From Pomphorhynchus laevis (lineage: Eukaryota; Acanthocephala; Palaeacanthocephala; Echinorhynchida; Pomphorhynchidae), in assembly GCA_012934845.2 (NCBI GenBank), contig WNNJ02002391.1, positions 1-64,000 of the forward strand: DNA of 64,000 nucleotides, in the 5' to 3' direction. The position numbers were made by a program, and so were the translations under genes. The notes below the pieces were generated by a model that ran no database searches, was not told the origin of the DNA, and worked only from the letters and a program-made list of their open reading frames with translations. Below, piece by piece: positions 56,704-64,000 of the stretch; position 1 is the stretch's first letter; every line of letters starts with the position of its first letter.

Positions 56704-58062
56704 TTAGGTAAAAAAAACTCGACGGCTGATGTTGATTTCCGCTATGTCAGACGGGGAGGCTAATAGCATTGTGATGGCGACCTCCTTTCTCTGACTGTAT
56801 GTCAAAAGCTGACAGACACGAGTGGTGAGTGGCGCGTGGGATTTGGAGGTGCCCGGGAGTGGTCCCCAGGAGTTAAGGATATCTGTAACAGACAAGTCCC
56901 TACTCTTGAAGTCACACCAAGGCGGGATTGGTTGGGGAGAATGAGTGGCTCCATAATTGTGTAAGGAAAGTGACTCCTCTAAAACTTTGTCAAGGCCTAT
57001 GCTACCAATCCAAACCAAGGCTCTATCCTTCCAGCAAACAAATTTCTCCTTCTTGAATATCTTCCAGAAGGAAGCCTGAGAAGGGTTTTGGTGAGCAATG
57101 CTTGCCCTATCCCTGCTCAGCTGGAGCCTATATCTAGAGCTCCAATATTCATTCGAGAGGATATGTCTGGCGGAAACAGAGAGATTAGGAAGGTGCAACA
57201 TTTTAGCTAGGACCTTGAGCTTTGTTGGAGTAGGATTGTATATTCGACCTTTATAGGTAGTCGAAAGGATCGCGGTAGCTTGCGATGAGAGGTAGGAATT
57301 AAATTCGGTCAAACTCTCAATTCCAATTCTGGGGAAGAGTTGGATAGCTGCCTGAAAGAAGGCCACTCTAATAGGATCAAAGTGAAACCTTCTTCTAAGC
57401 AACGTATCGTCCTCTAGCCGCCAGCGAATTAGGTCATGAGAGGTGGTCTGTTGTTGACGCGACTGCTCGGTGCAAATGGGTTTCAACAACCACATCTTAT
57501 GTAGCAGTAATATGTCGAGGAGAGAATTTGTTGTAGAGCAATGAAAGGTTGGGGAAGGTGGTTTATGAATAAGATAGTCGATCCTTGCTCTGCGGAGTGC
57601 TGCATTAATCCAACGACCAGTTCTGTCGTTGAAGTCACCAAGTAACATGTCATAACCGCTCCCCAATATTTGATCCAGGAGGTCACGGTTTTTGTGAATT
57701 TCTCCTGGCCGAATATAGACATTGGCTATGCTTATACGCTTACCGTTCTTACAAAGTGATATAGCTAAACAAGATAGGGCTGGACAAGAGTAGTTTAATA
57801 GGAGGGATGATCTTAAGGAGCTTTTTACTAGGGTTAAAAGACCTTGTGATGAAGAGGAGTGAGGAGGGGTTATGTAAGGAGTAAAGTGGGTGTATATGTG
57901 CTTAGGGATAAATCGAGTAATATCCTGGGGGAGACGGATAGACCGCGTCTCCTGAAGGACTATAACATCTGCATCTCTACCAGATAGAAGGCTAAGGGCG
58001 GAAGCACCTCCCGAATTCCACTGAAGGATATTCAGTGAAAAAGGTCCTTGATTACTTCCCAT
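56704..58062 (-). CDS. LINE-B copy 2 ORF2: APE endonuclease and linker, 452 residues
   Basis: The frame begins MGSNQGPFSLNILQWNSGGA, with NILQWN as the first endonuclease motif. It continues DADVIVLQETRS (E is catalytic), NVYIRPGEIHKNRDLL, MLLGDFNDRTGRWIN (D and N catalytic) and TSHDLIRWRLEDD at the terminal SDH position. The linker ends with PSDIAEINISRRVFF, after which the frame is lost by one extra T in a run of eight (56710-56717); copy 1 has seven T at the same place (ISRRIFLPK). The start lies 35 bp after the ORF1 stop. Confidence 0.85.
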   Translation of the reverse strand: MGSNQGPFSLNILQWNSGGASALSLLSGRDADVIVLQETRSIRLPQDITRFIPKHIYTHFTPYITPPHSSSSQGLLTLVKSSLRSSLLLNYSCPALSCLAISLCKNGKRISIANVYIRPGEIHKNRDLLDQILGSGYDMLLGDFNDRTGRWINAALRRARIDYLIHKPPSPTFHCSTTNSLLDILLLHKMWLLKPICTEQSRQQQTTSHDLIRWRLEDDTLLRRRFHFDPIRVAFFQAAIQLFPRIGIESLTEFNSYLSSQATAILSTTYKGRIYNPTPTKLKVLAKMLHLPNLSVSARHILSNEYWSSRYRLQLSRDRASIAHQNPSQASFWKIFKKEKFVCWKDRALVWIGSIGLDKVLEESLSLHNYGATHSPQPIPPWCDFKSRDLSVTDILNSWGPLPGTSKSHAPLTTRVCQLLTYSQRKEVAITMLLASPSDIAEINISRRVFFT

Positions 58063-58096
58063 TGCGTAAGTGTTACCGAAGTGGGACGCCCTCCAC

Positions 58097-59300
58097 CTAG
58101 TTGCAACTAGAGGCGGAAAAGTCGCCTTTACCGCTTCCCGTCACGACAAATGGAGTCGCTTGCCCACGGGCGATATCTTCATTTCCCTCGTTAGCCATAG
58201 CCCAAATCGAATCCTTCCGAGAAAGCTTCAGAGCGGCTATGCTTAGCGCTGACCCGTTTCGTTTCTTAGATTTTGGTGGCTTCTTAATATTGTTGGTCTT
58301 CCCAGAAGGAGGAGAACGGAAGGATTCCGCTAATTGACCCACCAATTTTTGGACCAATTTTTCAAGTTGAATCATTGATGCCTGATGCTGCATTTCAATA
58401 AGTTTAAGAATTTCTGTGTCCGGCATCCTGTCGTCATTCTTGTTAGACGATACAGCTTCCACGAAGCTAGTCGGTTTTGCTGTTACACCCCTGTGTCTCT
58501 TTTGGTACGCCTTAAAGATTTTACATTTTTTGACCATGCGGGGTGCTCACCACCGCAGTTTGCGCAAAATGGCTTACTTTCGCACTTCTCAGGATGTATA
58601 GCAGTTGTACCACACACGCCGCACTTATGTGGTAAAGAACATCCAGTGGACCAATGCCCCCACTGATGACAATTGTTGCAGTGAGGGTACGTTAGTGAGT
58701 CGGTTTCGATTATTGAAAATCTCAAATTATACCCCATAAAAGGATTGCATGTTGAAATCGATAGTTTTAGAGCTTCATCAACCGGGGCATTGCAGAACGC
58801 AACGGGAATGGGGAAGCCTTTAATCCCTTTTATAAAGCGCACGTTAGAGATTTTGTAATCAGTTTCTAGGGCTGATATATCTTCTTCTGAAATGTATGTG
58901 GGCATATTATTTATCTTTATTGTTGCCAGGATTGGTTTGGAAGCAATTATGCCTTGTTCCGAATGCTCTTTTTTAAAGTAGTCTACGTACGACATTGCGA
59001 GATCAGGAGTGCAGAATGAGATTTTAATCTCAGATTCATAATATTTAATCGCATTGAACAATATCCTTTTTTAAATCGATGAGCAAAGCCTCTTATAAAA
59101 ACATTGAACATGTTCTGCCTTTCCAAAGGCACCAAAAGTCTGATAATCACCAGGTTGGATAATTTTGGTACCGGGGGAAGTTCACCCTCCGGAATATATT
59201 CAAGAGAACCTAAATCTCCACTTACCTCGTTTATTGCATTGGCAGGAAAATTAGTTTTCATTGAGTTCTTTGAACGCTCCGACATGCTAAATTTACTCAT
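58097..59300 (-). pseudogene. LINE-B copy 2 ORF1 (gag-like with CCHC knuckles)
   Basis: Three overlapping frames cover the protein. 59300-58983 starts MSKFSMSERSKNSMKT and includes PKLSNLVIIRLLVPLERQNM. 59061-58483 continues with YYESEIKISFCTPDLAMSYV and carries three zinc knuckles: CNNCHQWGHWSTGC, CGVCGTTAIHPEKC and CANCGGEHPAWSKNC-like. 58537-58097 is a basic C-terminus (KTNNIKKPPKSKKRNG). Two frame changes, near 59070 and 58510, break it. CCHC-bearing ORF1 proteins are typical of the I/Jockey/R1 group and bind element RNA. Confidence 0.8.
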
Positions 59301-59317
59301 TTGACGTTTTGCGTGTG

Positions 59318-59430
59318 TTAAGAGCCTCTATTTTCTCGATGAGTAAATCGTATGAAATGATATCGGTTGCCTTTGAAACATCATTAAAGAATGCATTTAC
59401 GGGAGTACGTTTATCAATACTACTAGACCA
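59318..59430 (-). mobile_element. LINE reverse-transcriptase scrap (target of LINE-B copy 2)
   Basis: On minus, SIDKRTPVNAFFNDVSKATD and ISYDLLIEKIEAL match the V.V.F.DFSKAFD......LL.KL block of a CR1-type LINE. LINE-B copy 2 inserted directly after IEAL, and the target duplication is part of this scrap. Confidence 0.55.
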
Positions 59431-59459
59431 GTCATAATGAGCGTATAATAGATTGGACA

Positions 59460-59650
59460 TGCCCTATAATAGATTGGATAACCTAGGAAAATCAGATTGT
59501 CAACGATTGGGATAATGATCGAATTAATAGCTGAAGTAGGTGCAGTTATGCTAAGATGATGATGGATGCCCTACATGATTTTGGACTTATCAGGATTAAG
59601 ATTTAGGCGAAAGCAGGAAATGTGGTATATGCAAGTAACACTAGAAGCCA
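59460..59650 (-). mobile_element. LINE-C scrap
   Basis: On minus, CFRLNLNPDKSKIM and, shifted, IIPIVDNLIFLGY match LINE-C (LRLSLNPDKSKIM and LLIVDNLVFLGF). It is about 190 bp long. Its domain order relative to 59318-59430 shows that it is a separate copy. Confidence 0.65.
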
Positions 59651-59959
59651 TGAAATAACTAACTAAAGACACTGATAACTAACATTTCAATTTTGTCTTC
59701 GATAGTTGACTGCAAAATTTCGAAACTGTTGGCATATCCATTAAACTGATGACTCTGTAAATTCAATTTTTAAGTTAAAAACGTTTTCAACCTACAAATA
59801 TACCAATATTTTTTTGTAATAGCATAAATTAGTTGAATATCAAGTTTAGTCATTATCTTACAATATATCGGCTGATCTGGCGATATCGTTAAGTATAGCC
59901 ACGTACAACACACTCTTCAAGGCCGATTAATTTAGCAATTTCTTCGTCTCGAATAAAAT
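59651..59959. other. AT-rich spacer
   Basis: I see no gene or repeat motif here. Confidence 0.5.
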
Positions 59960-61250
59960 GTAAATATTCTCTTCGAACGTGTGCAAGTATTAAATACAGA
60001 TTTAAATATATGAGAATCTCGCTATTTTTACAACACTATAATAAACTTATGTCCTTAGTTGCTGATCATATAATTTCTCATTAGATCAGATCAACTTATA
60101 CGATGCAACTGAATTTATTTCGAAATTGCTAATGATATATTATTCATCAAAAACGTATTCTCGTTTTCATTACTGGCTAATAATCATGAATTCAAATCGT
60201 AACAAGCTTCTTTGGCGACTTAAAATGCTCTCTTATCTTATTGACTCCCGATCCGTTCATGTATATACACACAGGATGCATATAGCAGATGACTGAGCAC
60301 GTACGCGTTGATCAATTGTTTTAGCATTTTTGTATCAAGGGAGTTAAATGTCCTCGGTAGAAGATCCACCATGCGATTCGCCTTTAAGTAGTCATACACA
60401 GTATGACATTTTGTCTAAAGTTTATTTGAAAGCCAAACTCCGGTGTCCTTGAAATGATTCAAAAATTTAATATATTTATCCCCAGCACGATAATTAAAAA
60501 CTGAAAAAATCACTGTTTAATTTTTTAATACGTAGATGTGCACATTTATGAACGTTTATGTCTAGATCATTTTCACGCTTCTAACCGGCAACTTTATCGA
60601 CATCGTCTTAAAAGCTCTCTAAATTTGCTAGCACTCTTATCGACCTCTAAACTTGTAAATCATCCGCATATAACAGCGAACACGATAACAATGAGCTTGG
60701 CAGTTCGTTAATGTAAATGCTGAATAGCAGCGGTTCCAGTACCGAAATATGAGGTACTCCCGCTTGGATCTCATATTCGTGCGAATATGTTTCATTTATA
60801 CTAGCCTTATACGTACGATTAGATGTAGAATTGTGTATCCAACAAATTAAATATGGTGCAAACCCATTGATTGAATTTTCATAACTAGTAGATCATGATC
60901 CATCCGATCGAATGCTTTCGAAAAGTCGAAAGATATAGCATCGACGCCAATACCTTATCAACCCAGTAAGCTAAATCCTTTTGAGCACTCAGAAGATTGG
61001 TGAGCGTAGATCGTTTTTTCTGAAACCACGTTGATTATTATATAACACATTGCTAGATTCAAGAAAGTTGGTAATGCTGACACAAAGTAGTCTCTCAAAA
61101 ACCCTTTAGCAAACGCAAGTTATACAAACTGGTGGGTAGTTGTCAACACAGAAGCTACTACCTTTTTTAAACAAGGGTCGTACTATGGAGGTTTTCCACA
61201 CCATTACGAATTTGATATTTTAAAATTATTAGATTGCAACTTAATTTTAA
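59960..61250 (-). mobile_element. LINE-D (CR1-like) reverse transcriptase, decayed
   Basis: Read on minus from 61210: WCGKPP, then YDPCLKK after a stop (the WK.S...PL.KKG motif), KKRSTLTNLLSAQKD near 61010, GVDAISFDFSKAFDRMDHDL (60950) with LVMKIQSMGLHH, IQAGVPHISVLEPLLFSIYI (60770), LLYADDLQV (60675), and thumb pieces including LLPRTFNSLDTKMLKQL and NAYVLSHLLYASCVYIHE (60370-60240). Many stops and shifts are present. The YADD motif and sequence differ from LINE-A. 59960-60190 has no readable motif. Confidence 0.75.
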
Positions 61251-61313
61251 TATTTCGATGTAGTCCAGGTAACTATTTCATGATGTAATTCTATTATTTA
61301 TGATTTTAAGAGG

Positions 61314-61421
61314 TTTATGGACTTTGCGGAACAGGAACGGCAAATCCTTTCCTTCTGGACTTCAATAGATGCATTTAAAACTTCGAATCGTCTAGCAAAA
61401 AATAGGCCAATGTATATATTC
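61314..61421 (+). pseudogene. Isoleucyl-tRNA synthetase N-terminal segment
   Basis: The plus frame reads FMDFAEQERQILSFW, then TSIDAFKTSNRLAKNRPMYI and F. This closely follows the eukaryotic cytosolic isoleucyl-tRNA synthetase start (pattern F.F..EE..IL.FW..I.AF..S...SK..P.Y.F), which is normally followed by YDGPPFATG, the first class I catalytic motif. Here KTNAIRSF and a stop follow instead, and no GT donor occurs at the right point. It is therefore more likely a stray exon copy or pseudogene fragment than part of a working gene. An AG lies just upstream (61309-61312). Confidence 0.5.
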
Positions 61422-61525
61422 AAGACGAATGCTATTCGTAGTTTTTAATAAAAATTTATAACGATGACGAATATATTACTAACTAAAAATATATTCGTAT
61501 TTTTCACGTGATTTTTATATGCAAG

Positions 61526-61669
61526 GAAGCCAGAAGATATATTAATATATATGCATTCGAGAGCCAACTTTGCATGCAAGATCCATCTGGAAAACAAACA
61601 GAGAAATTTGAATTCCGATATATACATTTTTGTCGCTTAAAGAATTCGGCAAATAGTTCAACACGAGTG
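61526..61669 (+). CDS. Candidate small internal exon, unrecognised
   Basis: An acceptor-like TTTTTATATGCAAG ends at 61525 and a donor GTAAGA starts at 61670. Between them are exactly 144 nt, open in one frame: EARRYINIYAFESQLCMQDP then SGKQTEKFEF then RYIHFCRLKNSANSSTRV. A following 43-nt GT...CAG segment (61670-61712) would match the tiny introns of the UEV gene and lead to a short ending (CCNYD, stop). The minus strand is also open across this stretch, which weakens the case. I do not recognise the peptide. Confidence 0.3.
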
Positions 61670-61729
61670 GTAAGAAATTTGATATCTGTTGATATCAAAT
61701 TGTGGTGTACAGTGCTGCAATTATGATTA

Positions 61730-62757
61730 AAGTGATCACCCGATCGTAATATGCGAAACCGACCAAATTAAGAAATAATCTTGCATTCAAGATAAATCCT
61801 ATCAAAAATTATTTCGATGAAATATTTTATCGAAATATATTTATAATATAATTTATATTAATATAAAAATAAATATATTTATTATAATTCTATGTCATTA
61901 CATTTATATTTCAAAATATAAAAATACTAAAATTAACGAGATTGTTAAAATACACGGCACATCGTATTAAAGCTCTAACCTTAATTTATAAGGCTTCTTA
62001 TCCTAACTGAAGAAGTCTTAATTTCCATCTTTATTTTAGCACATGTATTATTGATCAATCTTTTTACAAAATACTAAATTTTCATACAAATTCTTATTTT
62101 AATAAGAAAGCATACAGTTTTTTTAACAATAGTTTGAAAATTAAACTGTTCCATTTATAGATTAATTTTTATTATATTAGATATACTTATAGATGAATTT
62201 GAACTTTTTTAAATAATCCTTACAATATTGGTTCCCCATATAAATTGGCATAGCTGATAAGGAATATAAGAAATATACGTAAAATTTATCCTTATATTAA
62301 CGGCATCATAAATACTAATAGTTCACAAAAATACGCCCGAAACAGAAAATTTGTTTTAAATTAAGGTAGTGTAAAGAAATACCTTATTATAATTTAAACG
62401 ATTTTCTGTTATGTTACATATTATTAACACCTTTTTGTAATTGCAATATTTCATGTCAAAAATTAGTAAATGATATTCAATGACCCGCTTTGACTTATTA
62501 ATAATCCTTAATTGTTACATGTTTGCATGTGGTATCATTTCTTTGCATCTTTATCTGAAAAATTATACGAAAGGTGAAAACGAAGCTGTTCATTCATTTA
62601 CAAATAACTTCACCGGTTTAAACATTTGTAGAATAAAATCAAACGAATAGCTAGCTGGATGCAAGTAAACATTTTCTTAATAAAAAACAATAAATAAAGG
62701 CTATATAAGAAGTTAGCAAAAAACATAGCTCGATGCTTACCACAAGTAACCTCTTTT
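61730..62757. other. AT-rich DNA, no recognised gene
   Basis: I see nothing with coding character. The sequence is dominated by A/T tracts. Confidence 0.5.
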
Positions 62758-63085
62758 GTGTCCTCAGTGCGTGGTGTCAACTATACCCAGAGACTGACAT
62801 TGTTGAATGTACACACTGTTGAACGTTCGCTGTCTGACGCCGACCTAGTGTATGTATGGCGGTCACTGTCTATACCTGGACATGTTTCGAAGTTTCTGTT
62901 TACAATTCGTTCACCGGGTCGACTACGAGGCCACAGACTTATGATAAAGCGCAGGCTTCGTTCCAAACAAATTGTGTTACGATAAGCGATCAAATTGCTG
63001 ACTTGTGGAACAATCTTCATGCATCGACAATCGACAGCGGTTCCGTCCAGAAGTTCAAAGCAATTATTAAATCACGACAATGACA
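62758..63085 (+). mobile_element. LINE-A-type C-terminal fragment
   Basis: 62758-62985 contains RGVNYTQRL, then a region with RLRGHRLMIKRRLRSKQ. After a shift, 62966-63083 reads SDQIADLWNNLHASTIDSGS and VQKFKAIIKSRQ, stop. This is the standard CR1-type ending (LRGH....K......F..RV...WN.LP...V....V..FK). A T-rich 3' UTR follows to about 63190. Confidence 0.65.
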
Positions 63086-63254
63086 GTTTCACCTTTTTTC
63101 TTTCTTTTCTGTTTTTTTATGTTTTGAGCTATGTGATCCAGCCAATTTGAGCTTATGCTCCTGAGCTGTTTTAACAACAATAATAATGTAATTATTGCAT
63201 CATTTAACATTTCCAGTCTTCAGCTATACATCAAATTAGTGGGATCAGGTGCAC

Positions 63255-63535
63255 ACTAACCACATTAATGCACTGCCTTCTGACAGAACCACTCAGGGTC
63301 TCTCACTCTTGAGGATCCAGCCGAGGCAGACGATGGTTAAAACTCATCGACATGGGAAGTTTTAGAAATCTTGGTCTCTGTTTTTTAGGGGTACGACCTC
63401 TTGAAATAAAGACTGATCTCGAGATTACCAAGATACACCAAAAGCGTACCTGAGCACTCCCTTTCAACGACAGACGCTGAACCCGTTTCTGAGCCCATCT
63501 AGTTCTCTTCAGGACACTTTTGAAGCTAATCAAGT
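63255..63535 (-). mobile_element. LINE-B C-terminal fragment
   Basis: On minus, LKRTRWAQKRVQRLSLKGSA and QVRFWCILVISRSVFISRGR match LINE-B copy 2 (LKKARWALKRAQHLSLNGIT, QVRLWGTWAISGLVFFSRGR). The match continues to the CVRDPEWF region at 63295. It is truncated on both sides. Confidence 0.8.
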
Positions 63536-64000
63536 TTGATGCAATTTATCATTTGCATGAAGTTTATTAGAAAACTCGTCTGAACGATTTATACAAATTT
63601 TTGTAATGCTTGGATTCTTCAAAACATATGACGATAAACGGTGAAAATATTTTGCTTTTGTTTTACGCAATAACGGAACAAAGTAATTTTACTATGAGAT
63701 TTTGAAAGGCAGAAATAACATGAAGCAGTTAAAGAATCTTCTTTAATTGTAGACCCTTCTAAAATCTACAGTCACAACAACCGGCAACTATTGATGGTAA
63801 AATATTTGTTGAATTTAGTGATGACATTGATATGATGCATATTCAAGTTTATTCATGTAGAGATGTTGTCTCGTTGTGTTTCCTCGAAATGACAAAGTTT
63901 GGAAAATCTCAATTTTAACGACATCGCATTCTTGATAAAATAACATTACTTTTAAGATAAAACTCTTTAATAGTTGAATTGAGCATAATATTTTTTAAGG
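63536..64000. other. AT-rich DNA, no recognised gene
   Basis: No motif or long frame is seen up to the end of the window. Confidence 0.5.

Larger units (their letters stand above)
55476..59317 (-). mobile_element. LINE-B copy 2, nearly full length, with 13-bp target duplication
   Basis: The copy is flanked by TTAAGAGCCTCTA at 55463-55475 and 59318-59330, a clean 13-bp target duplication. Read on minus, it has ORF1 (59300-58097), then ORF2 with an APE endonuclease (58062-56704) and a reverse transcriptase (56700-55602), a short 3' UTR and an AGTA-type simple tail (CTTA repeats on the coding strand). Only about three frame breaks are visible: two in ORF1 (near 59070 and 58510) and one in ORF2 (an extra T in the run at 56710-56717). 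It is the youngest-looking element in the window. The order of events is LINE-C copy 1 first, then this LINE-B at its 3' edge. Confidence 0.92.

Overview
The window looks like an AT-rich, repeat-choked stretch of an invertebrate animal genome. A flatworm is the best guess, but nothing here proves it. The grounds are one clearly recognisable nuclear gene with very small introns (44 and 51 nt) next to a 1.9 kb first intron, and a dense mix of non-LTR retrotransposons, Penelope-like elements, Ty3/gypsy fossils and foldback elements. There is no bacterial-type gene layout, no rRNA and no CRISPR array.

Host genes are sparse. The one secure gene is a ubiquitin E2 variant (UEV/MMS2 family) on the minus strand at 15713-18145, with four coding exons that join into 143 residues. 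Weaker host traces are a first exon with a consensus splice donor (3668-3781, minus), a short segment resembling the N-terminus of isoleucyl-tRNA synthetase (61314-61421, plus), a candidate small exon beside it (61526-61669) and an unrecognised open stretch at 28060-28430 (minus).

Layout from left to right: 1-3370 is AT-rich DNA with long TA runs bracketing a near-perfect palindrome that carries hammerhead-like sequence. 3.6-8.3 kb holds a candidate exon, a tRNA-derived SINE-like unit, a foldback element, decayed Penelope pieces in head-to-head arrangement, and a nuclease-domain fragment of an R2-like retroelement. 8.3-11.5 kb is AT-rich with nothing recognised. 11.6-15.3 kb is a minus-strand LINE (family A). 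15.7-18.1 kb is the UEV gene. 18.5-22.3 kb is a plus-strand LINE-A copy. 22.6-32.1 kb holds a foldback with hammerhead-like ends and two broken Ty3/gypsy elements separated by a LINE-B fragment. 32.2-37.5 kb is LINE debris, the longest R2-like element and a Penelope element. 37.6-42.05 kb is a LINE-B copy. 42-46.8 kb has two more R2-like nuclease fragments and a small inverted-repeat element. 46.8-48.2 kb is a LINE-A copy. 49.1-59.3 kb is a nest: a 20-bp tandem array, an L2-like LINE-C with a second LINE-C in its reverse-transcriptase region, then a nearly full-length LINE-B with a 13-bp target duplication. 59.3-61.3 kb is more LINE debris, and the end is AT-rich.

LINE labels used here are local. 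A is CR1/Jockey-like with a FADD motif. B is I/Jockey-like with a CCHC ORF1. C is L2-like. D is CR1-like with a YADD motif. The most unusual material is the set of four scattered pieces of a reverse transcriptase family with a CCHC plus restriction-like nuclease C-terminus, and the hammerhead-like cores at the arms of two unrelated palindromes.
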